In this document: positions 8,692 to 17,008 of the stretch, piece after piece | How positions within the stretch are numbered: the stretch's first letter is position 1 | Layout of the letters: every line of letters starts with the position of its first letter | Origin: Dactylosporangium vinaceum | GTDB lineage: Bacteria; Actinomycetota; Actinomycetes; Mycobacteriales; Micromonosporaceae | Length of the DNA: 64,000 bases | Direction: 5' to 3' | NCBI RefSeq assembly: GCF_019904175.1 | Contig: NZ_CP061913.1 | Span: forward strand, 4,960,001-5,024,000 | Made by a program: the position numbers and the translations under genes | The notes under the pieces: generated by a model | What the model was told of the DNA's origin: nothing | What the model saw: the letters and a program-made list of their open reading frames with translations, nothing else | Database searches by the model: none

Positions 8692-9033
8692 TTGCCTGAC
8701 GACCCCTACCTGGACAGCATCGTCGCCATCGTCCGCAAGGTGTCCCCGCCGGAGGCCGTGCGCTCGGTGTTCGAGGCCGAGGTCGACGAGCACTACACCG
8801 GCATGCGCATGCAGTTCGAGGGCGAGGACGGGCCGCTGGACAGCAGCCGCTGGGCCGAGTTCGCCGACCCGTGGTCGGAGGAGCTCACCAACACCCTGCT
8901 GGACCTGCGCGACGCGATGGTGTCCGAGGGCAGCCTGCCGCGCTTCGGTCTGACGTTCACGGTGGATCGCGATGCGGGCTTCGACGTCACCCTGACCTAC
9001 GACATGCCGGCCGACCTGCCGTGGGTGCACTGA
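8692..9033 (+). CDS. Small acidic hypothetical protein
   Basis: 113 residues, strongly acidic, with no signal peptide or membrane segment. I do not recognise the family with confidence; the last third (FGLTFTVDRDAGFDVTLTYD) loosely recalls YezG/DUF600-type immunity-like proteins. The only in-frame start near the conserved part is TTG at 8692. A 10-codon ORF starting ATG at 8667 overlaps this start and may deliver ribosomes to it. No toxin partner is visible nearby, so an immunity role is speculative. Confidence 0.6.
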   Translation: MPDDPYLDSIVAIVRKVSPPEAVRSVFEAEVDEHYTGMRMQFEGEDGPLDSSRWAEFADPWSEELTNTLLDLRDAMVSEGSLPRFGLTFTVDRDAGFDVTLTYDMPADLPWVH

Positions 9034-9045
9034 GCGCGGCGGACG

Positions 9046-9071
9046 CGCCCGCCCGGGCGACCGGGCGGGCG
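9046..9071. terminator. Hairpin after the small acidic protein gene
   Basis: Perfect 11-bp stem (CGCCCGCCCGG / CCGGGCGGGCG) with a GCGA loop, 12 bp after the stop. No T-run follows, as is common in GC-rich actinobacteria. Confidence 0.6.
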
Positions 9072-9156
9072 TGACCCGGGCGCCTTCAGCGCGGGCCCGG
9101 AGCCGGAACGGGTCAGCCGTTCGGCCATCGGCGGCGGGTGCGGGCTCCGACAGAAT

Positions 9157-9996
9157 GTGCACATGCACGCTCCGATCGTCGCCGTGCACGGCATCGCCAG
9201 CCGGCAGCCGGGCCTCGACCCGCCTACCGCGGCGCTGGCCCTGGCCGAGCAGTGGACCGCCCGGCTCGCCGACGGCTACCGCGCGGCGGGCCGGCCCGGC
9301 CCGCCGCCACGGCTGGCCGCCGCGTACTACGCGCACCTGCTCGACGTCCGGGCCCAGGACGACCCCGGTGACCTGGACGCGCTGAGCCCACGGGAGCGCG
9401 ACTGGGCCCGGTCGTGGCTGACCGTCCTGGGTGTACCGCCCGAGGCCGCGCCGGGCTCGCCGGCCCGCCCGCTGCGCCAGGCGCTGGACCGGCTGGCCCG
9501 CCGCCGGGGCCGCCCGGCCGAGGCCCTGGGCCGGGTGATGGCCGCCCTGCTGCGCGAGGTCTACGTGTACATGACCCGCCCGGCCCTGCGTGAGCGCTGC
9601 CGCGTCGCGGTGGTGGAGGCCGTGGAGCGCAGCGGCGCCCACATCGTCGTCGCGCACTCCCTCGGCACCGTCGTCGCGTACGAGGCCCTGTGCGCCCGCC
9701 CCGACCTCACGATCGAGCTGCTCGTCACGCTCGGCTCACCGCTCGGCCTTCCCGGGGCCGTGTTCGACGGTCTGGTGCCGCCGCCCGTCGCCGGCCGCGC
9801 CGAGCGCCCCGCGGGCGTGGGCCGCTGGCTCGACCTCGCCGACCCCGGCGACCTGGTCGCGACCCCGGCCCGCCTGGGCGACCGCTTCCCCGCCGACCGG
9901 CACGAGGAGGTCGACGTCGGCCCGCTCGACCCGCACACCTTCGGCGGCTACCTGTCCAGCGGCCCGGTCGCCGCCGCCATCGACCCGTACGTCTAG
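9157..9996 (+). CDS. Alpha/beta-hydrolase fold protein
   Basis: 279 residues, no signal peptide. It opens with an oxyanion-strand HG motif (IVAVHGIAS) and carries a nucleophile-elbow-like AHSLGT near residue 168; Asp and His candidates follow (LADPGD, LDPHTFGG). Probably a cytoplasmic serine hydrolase, possibly a lipase/esterase. Substrate unknown. It stands alone between a hairpin and a convergent SDR gene that ends at 9993, overlapping by 4 bp. Confidence 0.7.
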   Translation: MHMHAPIVAVHGIASRQPGLDPPTAALALAEQWTARLADGYRAAGRPGPPPRLAAAYYAHLLDVRAQDDPGDLDALSPRERDWARSWLTVLGVPPEAAPGSPARPLRQALDRLARRRGRPAEALGRVMAALLREVYVYMTRPALRERCRVAVVEAVERSGAHIVVAHSLGTVVAYEALCARPDLTIELLVTLGSPLGLPGAVFDGLVPPPVAGRAERPAGVGRWLDLADPGDLVATPARLGDRFPADRHEEVDVGPLDPHTFGGYLSSGPVAAAIDPYV

Positions 9997-10841
9997 GCCG
10001 TGTAGGCGCCGGCCCGGATGTCGTCGAGCAGGCCGGGGCCGGTGGGGTGCCAGCCCAGCAGCGCGCGGGTGGCGGCGCTCGACGCGGCCAGGTGCAGGCC
10101 GAAGAAGCCGCCGACGAACCCGAAGTGTCCCGGGTCGGCCACGGATGCCACCGGCAGGTCGAGCGCCTGACCCAGCGCCTCGGCGATGGCCCGGGTGGGG
10201 ATCGACTCCTCGGCGACCGCGTGCAGCCGGGCCCCCGCGGGCGCGGACTCCAGGCCGAGCCGCAGGAGCCGGGCGGCGTCGCCGCGGTGGACGGCCGACC
10301 ACGGCGTCGACCCGTCACCGAGGTACGCCGACACGCCCGTGCGCCGGGCCGCGTCGGCGAGGAACTGCACGAAGCCCCAGTCGCCGTGGCCGTGGACGGA
10401 CGGCGCGAACCGTACGGCGATCGTGCGCACGCCGGGCACGCCGTGGTGCTCGTTGCCGTCCGGGTCGACGTCGCTCTCCAGGACGGGGCGGTCGCCGGCC
10501 AGGGCGGAGAGCCCGTCGACGACGACGAGCGGCCGGTCGCTGCCGGCCAGCGCGGCCGCCATGGCCCCGATCGCCGCCCGGTCCGCGCGGTCGCTCTCCT
10601 GCGGATCGGCCCAGTCGTGCTTGTTGGCCAGGTGGACCACGGCGTCGGCCGCCCCGGCCCCGCGGCGCAGCGCGTCCAGGTCGTCCAGGTCGCCGCGGGC
10701 GGCGGTGGCGCCCTTGGCCTCGAGCGCGTCCGCGGCGGCCGGGGACCGGGCCAGCCCGGTGACCTTGTGCCCCGCGGTGAGGAGTTCGTCGACGGTCGCC
10801 GAGCCGATCCAGCCGGTCGCGCCGGTGATGAAGACGTGCAT
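9993..10841 (-). CDS. NAD(P)-dependent SDR-family oxidoreductase
   Basis: 282 residues, atypical extended SDR. The N-terminal TGATGWIGSATV binds NAD(P), and the protein resembles NAD-binding Rossmann enzymes annotated as NmrA/epimerase-like. The ATG (MHVFITG) is preceded by GGAGGGG at good spacing. It is divergent from a TetR regulator with a 30-bp palindrome between them, so it is very probably that regulator's target. Substrate unknown. Confidence 0.8.
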   Translation of the reverse strand: MHVFITGATGWIGSATVDELLTAGHKVTGLARSPAAADALEAKGATAARGDLDDLDALRRGAGAADAVVHLANKHDWADPQESDRADRAAIGAMAAALAGSDRPLVVVDGLSALAGDRPVLESDVDPDGNEHHGVPGVRTIAVRFAPSVHGHGDWGFVQFLADAARRTGVSAYLGDGSTPWSAVHRGDAARLLRLGLESAPAGARLHAVAEESIPTRAIAEALGQALDLPVASVADPGHFGFVGGFFGLHLAASSAATRALLGWHPTGPGLLDDIRAGAYTA

Positions 10842-10869
10842 GGGGTACCCCTCCAATTTCGAGCCATTG

Positions 10870-10899
10870 TGTCTCGAAACCGTAGCACGAAACGAGACA
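10870..10899. promoter_or_regulatory. Palindromic operator between SDR and TetR genes
   Basis: Inverted repeat TGTCTCG (10870-10876) and CGAGACA (10893-10899) around a 16-bp spacer that carries a CGAAAC/CGAAAC direct repeat. Its place between the divergent starts makes it the likely TetR binding site controlling both genes. Confidence 0.75.
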
Positions 10900-10911
10900 C
10901 GGTGTCACGCT

Positions 10912-11466
10912 ATGATCGGGGGCGTGATCAAGCCGAGCGGCCGGGTGGGCCGGCCCCGCAGCGAGGAGGCCCGGGAGGCCGTGCTGCACGCGGTCGACGA
11001 CCTGCTGCTGGAGGTCGGCTACGCGGCGATGACGATGAAGGCGATCGCCGAGCGGGCCGGCGTCGGCCGCCAGACCGTCTACCGGTGGTGGTCGACGAAG
11101 GCCGAGATCCTGTTCGAGGCGAGCGCGGCCGACGCCGAGGACGAGCTCGCCGTACCCCCGGCGGACGATGCGCGGGCCGAGATCATCGCGTATCTCGACG
11201 CGCTCGTGCGGTTCCTGACGGTCTCGGCGGCGGGTGCCGCATATCGGACGCTGCTCGCCGCCGCCCAGCACGACCCCGCGGTCAAGGCGCTCATCGCGTC
11301 GAAGGATGTGCTCGGCGACAGCGCGCGCACCGTCCTCGACCGCGTCGGCGCCGGCCCGGGCCGCACGGTGGCCCGCCTCGTCGGCCCGCCGTTCTTCTGG
11401 ATCATGACCGGCCGCGACCCGGCCGAGCTCGACACCGCCGCCCTGGCCGCCGAGTTCCTGGGCTAG
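10912..11466 (+). CDS. TetR/AcrR family transcriptional regulator
   Basis: 184 residues from ATG; GTG at 10924 is an alternative. The HTH is at about residues 20-66 (AGVGRQTVYRWWSTKAEIL), followed by a helical ligand domain with PFFWIMTGR near the end. No ribosome site precedes the ATG, so the mRNA may be leaderless. It probably represses itself and the divergent SDR gene through the operator at 10870-10899. It ends tail to tail with the BY-kinase gene; the two TAG stops share the 4 bp CTAG. Confidence 0.85.
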   Translation: MIGGVIKPSGRVGRPRSEEAREAVLHAVDDLLLEVGYAAMTMKAIAERAGVGRQTVYRWWSTKAEILFEASAADAEDELAVPPADDARAEIIAYLDALVRFLTVSAAGAAYRTLLAAAQHDPAVKALIASKDVLGDSARTVLDRVGAGPGRTVARLVGPPFFWIMTGRDPAELDTAALAAEFLG

Positions 11467-12950
11467 TGCACCTTCGCGCGGCTGCGGCGGCGGGGGCGGG
11501 CGGCCGGGCGGGGTGACGACGCGGCGGACTGGCGGCCGGTCAGGTGCTTGGCTTCCTCGAGCTGGTCGACCAGGCGGGGGCGGTGGCTGGTGTCGTCGCC
11601 GTAGCCGTAGTCGTACTGGTAGGTGTAGGCGTCGCCGCCCTTGCCGGGGACCATGTTCAGACCGCAGCCGATGATGGTGGCGTCCACCGCGGCCAGCATG
11701 TCCAGGGCCTTGTTCACCTGCGTGCGGGTGGTGTGGCCGTAGCGGACGATGAGCAGCGACCCGTCGGCGTGGGAGGCGGCCACGGCGCCGTCGGTGACCG
11801 GCAGGAGGGCGGGGGAGTCGAGGATGATCAGGTCGTAGCGCGACTTGAGCTCCTCGAGCAGCTCGTGCATCCGCGGCGAGGCGAGCAGCTCGCTCGGGTT
11901 CGGCGGGATCGAGCCGCTCGGCAGCACCCACAGGTCGTTGCGGCCCAGTGGCTGCAGGACGTCGTCGATGCCGACCTGGCCGATGAGGACGTTCGTGAGC
12001 CCGACGGAGCCCTCGACGCCGAGGTAGTCGGCGACCTTCGGGCGGCGCAGGTCGGCCTCGATGAGCAGGATGCGGGCGCCGTCCTGGGCGGCCATGGTGG
12101 TGGCGAGGTTCGCCGCGAACGTCGACTTGCCCTCGCTGGGTACCGCACTCACGAGCGCCAGCACCTTGAGCGGCCGGCCCACGTCGACGAACTTCAGGTT
12201 GGTCCGCAGCTGCCGGAACGCCTCGGCCCGCGGCGAGAACCCGGCGTCGCCGACGGCCAGCGGCGAGTCCTTGGCGGTGGCGTCGAACGCGACTGTCACG
12301 AGGTCCGGCGCGCCGGAGATGTCGCGCAGCGCCTCGGCGGAGCGGATCGACGTGTCGAGGGTCTCGCGCAGCACGGCCAGGCCCACGCCGAGCAGCAGCC
12401 CCAGCGCGACCGCGATGCCCATGTTGCGCAGCGGGCGGGGCGCGACCGGCGCGGCCTCCAGGCGCGGCCCGCCGACGACCTCGACCTTGACCGGCGCGGC
12501 GGCCGCGTCGGGCGGGGTCTCGAGCTGGCCGACGAGCCGGGTGAACTGCCGGCCGAGCGCCTGGGCGATGCGCAGCGACTGGTCCTTGGACGTGTCGGTG
12601 ACGGTGACGCGCAGCAGGACCGTGTCCGGCACCACGATGGCGTCCACCTTGGACACGAGCGTGACCGCGCTCATCGGCAGCGCCAGGTCGTCGACGACGG
12701 CCTGGCCCAGGCGCTCGCTGGTGAGCAGGTCGGCGTAGGACTTGACGCGCTGCTGGGAGTACAGGCCGCCCTGGTAGGCGTCGCCCGCGCTGCCCTGGTT
12801 GGAGGTGGTCACGAAGAACGTGAGCGTGGACGCGTACCGCGGCGTGGTGTTGAGGGTGACGAGCACGCCGAGCACCATCGCGACGGCGAACGTGATGACG
12901 ACGAACGGCCAGCGTTTACGCAGCACCCGGAGGTAGTCGTGCAGGTTCAC
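11463..12950 (-). CDS. Wzz-type chain-length protein fused to BY-kinase (polysaccharide tyrosine autokinase)
   Basis: 495 residues. The N-terminal part (about 1-220) is Wzz-like, with membrane segments at about 20-40 and 190-212 flanking an extracellular loop. The cytoplasmic kinase has Walker A PSEGKST (Lys near residue 275), Walker A' LLIEADLRRP and Walker B LIILDSPAL. It ends with a cluster of five tyrosines (YTYQYDYGYGD), the autophosphorylation site, then a basic tail. It controls polymer length or export and should be dephosphorylated by the phosphatase at 8057-8662. The start is GTG at 12950 (VNLHDYLRVLRKRWPF) with no clear ribosome site. Divergent from a DUF4012 gene across 73 bp. Confidence 0.9.
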   Translation of the reverse strand: MNLHDYLRVLRKRWPFVVITFAVAMVLGVLVTLNTTPRYASTLTFFVTTSNQGSAGDAYQGGLYSQQRVKSYADLLTSERLGQAVVDDLALPMSAVTLVSKVDAIVVPDTVLLRVTVTDTSKDQSLRIAQALGRQFTRLVGQLETPPDAAAAPVKVEVVGGPRLEAAPVAPRPLRNMGIAVALGLLLGVGLAVLRETLDTSIRSAEALRDISGAPDLVTVAFDATAKDSPLAVGDAGFSPRAEAFRQLRTNLKFVDVGRPLKVLALVSAVPSEGKSTFAANLATTMAAQDGARILLIEADLRRPKVADYLGVEGSVGLTNVLIGQVGIDDVLQPLGRNDLWVLPSGSIPPNPSELLASPRMHELLEELKSRYDLIILDSPALLPVTDGAVAASHADGSLLIVRYGHTTRTQVNKALDMLAAVDATIIGCGLNMVPGKGGDAYTYQYDYGYGDDTSHRPRLVDQLEEAKHLTGRQSAASSPRPAARPRRRSRAKVH

Positions 12951-13023
12951 GAGCGGAAGCGTATCGCCGGGTTCATCGGATAAATGCGGATTCGTACGAA
13001 TTGCCGGTTCTGGCGGCCGTACG

Positions 13024-14772
13024 ATGCGCTTCGTGCCCGGCCGACCCCGCACCACCCACCGCCGGCCCGGCAGCCTGCGCCGGCGCCTGATCCCCGCGCT
13101 GGTGCTGGCCCTGGTCCCCGTCGCCGCGACGGGCTGGCTCGGGCTGCGTGTGCGGGACGTCCGCGACGAGCTCACCGCCGTGGCCGCGCTCGCTCACCGG
13201 CTGCCGCCGCAGCTGCAGTCCGGGGACATCGTCGCGGCCCGGCACACCGCCGACGCCCTGCGCGCCCGCACCCGCGCGGCCGCCGACGCCGTGCGGGACC
13301 CGGCCTGGCATGCCGCCGCCGTCACCAGCCGCAGCCTGGCCGCGGTCCGGGAGACGGCGCTCGGGCTGGAGACGCTCGCGCGGGATGCGGTACCACCGCT
13401 GCTGGAAACGCTCGGCGCCGGTCTTGATCCGGATGCCCTCGCCCGGGCCGCGCCGAGGCTGGCCGCCGCCGACCGGGCGGTGCAGGGTGTGGTGCACCGC
13501 CTCGAGCGGGTCACCCCCGACGGGCTCGCCCCGCCTGTCGCCCGGCCGCTCGCCGAGCTCAAGGCGAAGCTGCGCCTGCTCGCCACGGCCACCCGGGCCG
13601 CCGCCGGACTGCCCGCCCTGCTCGGCGCCGACCGGCCCCGCACCTACCTCGTGCTGTTCCAGAACCCGGCCGAGATGCGGGCCACCGGCGGGATGCCCGG
13701 CGCCTACGCGGTCCTCGGCGCCGACCGCGGCCGCATCCGCCTGCTGGGCCAGGGCACCGCCACCGGCGGGCTCGGGGCCTTCCCCGCGCCGGTGCTGCCC
13801 GTCGACGACGGCGTCCGGCAGCTCTACGGCGAGGACACCGCCAGCCACGCCGCGAACATCAACCTGGCTCCCGACTTTCCCGGCGCGGCCGCGGTAGCCC
13901 GCGAGATGTACCGGCGCCGCACCGGCACGACCGTCGACGGCGTCCTGGCCACCGACCCCGTCGCCCTGGCGTACCTGCTGGCCGCGACCGGTCCGGTGCC
14001 GGTGCCGGGCGGGGCCACCCTGACCGCCGGCAACGCCGTGCAGCTGCTGCTGTCGGACGTGTACCAGCGGATGCCCGACCAGAGCCGCCAGGACGCGTTC
14101 TTCGCGGGCGCCGCCCGGGCGGTGTTCGAGGCGGTGCTCGCCCACCCCGGCCCGCCGGGGCAGCTGCTGCGCGCGCTGGCGCTCGCGGTGCACGAGAAGC
14201 GAATGCTGGCCTGGAGCGCGGACCCGGCCGAGCAGCGCCGCATCGCCGGCACGCCCCTCGAGGGCGCGCTGCCGGCCGACGACGCCGGTGCGCCCACCGC
14301 CGGCGTCTTCCTCGACGAGGGCGGCGCGTCGAAGCTCGGCTACTACCTGAGCCCTTCGGCGGGCATCGTCAAAGACGACTGCACAAGCGGATCCGGTGGG
14401 TACTCCGTGCGCCTCACACTCGCCTCGAGCGCCCCCGCCTCCGGGCTGCCCAGCGGCGTGCTGAGCTGGCCGGCGGTGGTGCCGGACCCCTACACGCTGC
14501 GCACCCTGGTCTCCGTCGCCGCCCCGACCGGCTGGACCGTGGGAGAGGCCACAGTGGACGGCGCCCGGGTGTCGATCGTGGACGGTGCCGTACGGGGCCG
14601 GATGATCGCGCTGCTCACCGCCGACATCCCGCCCGGCGGGCAGCGGACCGTCACCGTCCGGCTGGCCGCCCCGCGCGCCGGCGCCCCCGCCCCGGCGCTC
14701 GTGACGACCCCGCTGGCCAGGCCGTGGACGATAAACCCGGTTTCCACCGGGAAGTGTCCGCCGCCACGATAG
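13024..14772 (+). CDS. DUF4012 family membrane-anchored envelope protein
   Basis: 582 residues. A basic N-terminus is followed by one membrane segment (about residues 24-42, LIPALVLALVPVAATGWLGL), with the rest predicted outside. NPAEMRATGGMPGAYAVL and the VDGVLATDPVAL segment are family hallmarks. DUF4012 proteins recur in actinobacterial polysaccharide clusters; their biochemical role is not established, though the fold resembles LytR-CpsA-Psr-type ligases. Divergent from the BY-kinase, which supports a role in attaching or assembling the polymer. Ends 41 bp before an LAVTG surface protein. Confidence 0.8.
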   Translation: MRFVPGRPRTTHRRPGSLRRRLIPALVLALVPVAATGWLGLRVRDVRDELTAVAALAHRLPPQLQSGDIVAARHTADALRARTRAAADAVRDPAWHAAAVTSRSLAAVRETALGLETLARDAVPPLLETLGAGLDPDALARAAPRLAAADRAVQGVVHRLERVTPDGLAPPVARPLAELKAKLRLLATATRAAAGLPALLGADRPRTYLVLFQNPAEMRATGGMPGAYAVLGADRGRIRLLGQGTATGGLGAFPAPVLPVDDGVRQLYGEDTASHAANINLAPDFPGAAAVAREMYRRRTGTTVDGVLATDPVALAYLLAATGPVPVPGGATLTAGNAVQLLLSDVYQRMPDQSRQDAFFAGAARAVFEAVLAHPGPPGQLLRALALAVHEKRMLAWSADPAEQRRIAGTPLEGALPADDAGAPTAGVFLDEGGASKLGYYLSPSAGIVKDDCTSGSGGYSVRLTLASSAPASGLPSGVLSWPAVVPDPYTLRTLVSVAAPTGWTVGEATVDGARVSIVDGAVRGRMIALLTADIPPGGQRTVTVRLAAPRAGAPAPALVTTPLARPWTINPVSTGKCPPPR

Positions 14773-14813
14773 GGTGAATCCACAATCACTCTGCGTGAGG
14801 CCGGGAGGCTGGC

Positions 14814-15371
14814 GTGAAGAAAGCGTTGACGTGCGTGGCGGCTGGCGTGCTGGGCACCCTGACCGCGCTCGCCCCGGTGGCCGCGGCCCAGGCGGAGTAC
14901 CCGCCGTCGACGAACGACGTCGTCGTCGACACGGGCACCGTCGAGTCCGGCGGCGCCGTCACCATGTCCGGCCGCGCCGACCCCGGCTCGACGGTCACGG
15001 TCACCGTCTCCTACGGCGGCGCCGCGTCCTCGAACAGCCGCGCCCGCGGCTTCGCCGCCCACGCCGCCGCCGCGCACACCTACACCACGACGGCCGACAG
15101 CGCGGGCAACTGGTCGATCAGCATCCCCCTGACCCAGACCGGCACCGCCGTGCTCACCGCCAGCGGCACCTTCGGCACCATCACCCGCACCGTGAGCGTC
15201 GCCGCGAGCTCCAACACCTCGACGTCCGACAACAACCTGGCCGTCACCGGCATCGCCGACGGCAACCTCCCGCTCATGGCCCTGACCGGCTCCGGCGCCG
15301 TCATGCTGGGCGGCATCCTGGTCTACGGCGCCACCCGCTGGCGCCGCCGCACCCGCAACGCCGAGTCCTGA
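14814..15371 (+). CDS. Sortase-anchored (LAVTG) small surface protein
   Basis: 185 residues from GTG with GGGAGG upstream. A Sec signal peptide occupies residues 1-27 (cut near AQA-EY). A Ser/Thr/Gly-rich beta-sandwich-like region (about 35-140) follows. The C-terminus has LAVTG near residue 148, a hydrophobic stretch and RWRRRTR, the complete sorting signal for an LAxTG-type (class E) sortase. It should be covalently linked to peptidoglycan. Being next to DUF4012 suggests it works in, or is decorated by, the surface-glycan system. Confidence 0.85.
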   Translation: MKKALTCVAAGVLGTLTALAPVAAAQAEYPPSTNDVVVDTGTVESGGAVTMSGRADPGSTVTVTVSYGGAASSNSRARGFAAHAAAAHTYTTTADSAGNWSISIPLTQTGTAVLTASGTFGTITRTVSVAASSNTSTSDNNLAVTGIADGNLPLMALTGSGAVMLGGILVYGATRWRRRTRNAES

Positions 15372-15392
15372 GGCACCCGAACCGGCCCGAAC

Positions 15393-15417
15393 GGCCGCCG
15401 CCGCCCCGGCGGCGGCC
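15393..15417. terminator. Shared hairpin between convergent genes
   Basis: Perfect 10-bp stem GGCCGCCGCC / GGCGGCGGCC with a GCCCC loop, between the LAVTG gene stop and the DUF4352 gene stop. Placed to stop transcription from both sides. Confidence 0.7.
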
Positions 15418-15426
15418 TCGGGTGTT

Positions 15427-15843
15427 CTACAGCGCCCAGTACCCGGCGTCGCCCTCGGCCAGGATCGACTTCAGCGCGACCTTCCCGCCGGTCTGGGCGT
15501 CCTTGGCCACGTCGAACCAGACGGTGCCGCTCGCCTTCTGCCCGGACGCGAGGTCGTTCGCCGACAGGTCCTTGCCGTCCAGGGCGATTGTCGAGTCGAA
15601 CGCCGTGCCGTCCTTCGCGACGAGCTTGAACGAACCCGAACTGATCGAGTACTTGCCCTGCCGCACGAGCACCTGCACGTCGGCCGTGACGAACTGGCCC
15701 TTGCCCGGCTTGCTGAACCCGTCGGCGCTCTTGACATTGTACTTGACGTTCGTCACCGTCACGTCGACCACCGTGGTCGTGCCGAGCAGCGACTCCTTGA
15801 GCTGCAGCGTCTCGCCGGCCTTGACCGTCGCCGGCCCGGCCAT
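15427..15843 (-). CDS. DUF4352-like beta-sandwich protein lacking a signal peptide
   Basis: 138 residues: a single Ig-like domain with VDVTVTNVKYN, FVTADVQVLV, LSANDLASGQ and GTVWFDVAKD, the DUF4352 pattern normally found in secreted lipoproteins. This copy starts directly at the domain (MAGPATVKAGETL), with no signal peptide or lipobox. Upstream codons in frame read CAASTG but are preceded by an Arg-rich stretch that is not a leader. Either the 5' end was lost or frameshifted, or the protein is cytoplasmic. Function unknown. Confidence 0.6.
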   Translation of the reverse strand: MAGPATVKAGETLQLKESLLGTTTVVDVTVTNVKYNVKSADGFSKPGKGQFVTADVQVLVRQGKYSISSGSFKLVAKDGTAFDSTIALDGKDLSANDLASGQKASGTVWFDVAKDAQTGGKVALKSILAEGDAGYWAL

Positions 15844-15953
15844 TCCGGTTGAGGCCGCACAAAGCCTTGTGGTGCAACGGGTCCGGCGGGCGCCGCGGTC
15901 CGATGGCGACCCGGCCGGACGCCATACTCCACTTCGGACGGTCGCTCGGCCGG

Positions 15954-15978
15954 CCCGGGCCGGGTCGTGAGGCCCGGG
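15954..15978. terminator. Possible terminator after the lipoprotein gene
   Basis: Inverted repeat CCCGGGCC / GGCCCGGG with a 9-nt loop, 23 bp past the lipoprotein stop. The rest of 15844-16000 shows no gene I can support. Confidence 0.4.
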
Positions 15979-16000
15979 TCGGTGTGGGCCGGTCGTGTCC

Positions 16001-16954
16001 CTAGACGGCCCGCTCGAGTTCGGCGGCGAGGGCCGGGGTGCCCTGGCGGACGGCGCTGCCGGAGGCGGTCTCGAAGAGCAGGCGGTGGCAGCCGTCGAGC
16101 TCGAAGTACACGGCGCCCAGGTTGTCGTCCGCGCGGCGGATCAGGGCGAAGCGGCCCGCGTTCGCGGTGCACGGGGCCGGTGGGCCCGCGGCCAGCAGCT
16201 TCGTGCGCAGCGGGGCCCAGGCGGCCGCGGAGATCTGGCCGCCGCGCTCGAAGCGGCCGGCCGGTTTGTCGCCGGCCTGCTCGGCCGGCGCGACGGTGTA
16301 CAGGCACACGCGCATCTCGCCGGTCGGGGCGTCGGGCTCGGCGCCGGGGAGGCGGCCGCCCGCGGTCTCGGCGGCGACCATGTTGCCGTAGCCCATCGGG
16401 CAGCCGCTCGCGGCCGAGGACGCCGAGCGGCTCTCGCCCAGGACCGTGGTGGCCACGACGGTCAGCTGGGCGTGCTCGACGGCGGTGCGGGCCTCGAAGC
16501 GGATCTTGCCGCAGGCGTCGGCCGCGACACCCGGGCGCAGCCAGTGCCCGGCGGCGTCGAGCACGGCGAACCAGGCGATGCCGGGCAGGTCGGCGGTGCA
16601 GGGGTTGTCGGTGAGCGGGGCGCTGGGCAGGCGCAGGGCGGCCGTCACGGCGGCCACGTCGCGGCCGCGGCGCTCCCGCAGCACGAAGTCCTCGCCGCCG
16701 TCGGGCCGCTCCTGGAGGCCGGACGAGCACACGACGAGCTCGGCCGGTTCGAAGCCGGCCGGGAGGCGGGGCAGGCTCAGCACGATCGTCGGCTCGAAGG
16801 CGTTCGGGTCGACCTCCTGCCGGCAGGAGGTCCAGGCGTCGTGGATCTCGGGGGCGCCGCTGGGCGGCGGGGCCGGGTCGCCCGGCCGGTCCGCCCGCGC
16901 CCCGCAGGCGGCCAGGGCGGCGAGCACGGCGACGAGGAGCGTGACGGTTCGCAT
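16001..16954 (-). CDS. Putative lipoprotein of unknown function
   Basis: 317 residues. A Sec signal ends in the lipobox LAAC (Cys about residue 17), so the mature protein should be lipid-anchored outside the membrane. Several Cys (SCRQ, DNPCTAD, DACGK, SGCPMG, RVCLY, APCTA, DGCHR) suggest disulfides. No family recognised. It sits downstream of the asnB-like gene with a 54-bp gap in the same direction and could be the last gene of that transcript. Confidence 0.7.
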   Translation of the reverse strand: MRTVTLLVAVLAALAACGARADRPGDPAPPPSGAPEIHDAWTSCRQEVDPNAFEPTIVLSLPRLPAGFEPAELVVCSSGLQERPDGGEDFVLRERRGRDVAAVTAALRLPSAPLTDNPCTADLPGIAWFAVLDAAGHWLRPGVAADACGKIRFEARTAVEHAQLTVVATTVLGESRSASSAASGCPMGYGNMVAAETAGGRLPGAEPDAPTGEMRVCLYTVAPAEQAGDKPAGRFERGGQISAAAWAPLRTKLLAAGPPAPCTANAGRFALIRRADDNLGAVYFELDGCHRLLFETASGSAVRQGTPALAAELERAV

Positions 16955-17008
16955 GCCCCTACGACGCGGCGCGGGCCCGCAGCGGTTCCCCGCGGCCGCC
17001 CGGGAATC

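Noticed and set aside
8692-9033. Toxin-antitoxin or immunity partner for the small acidic protein
   Set aside because: No toxin-like neighbour is present; the resemblance to YezG-type proteins is weak.
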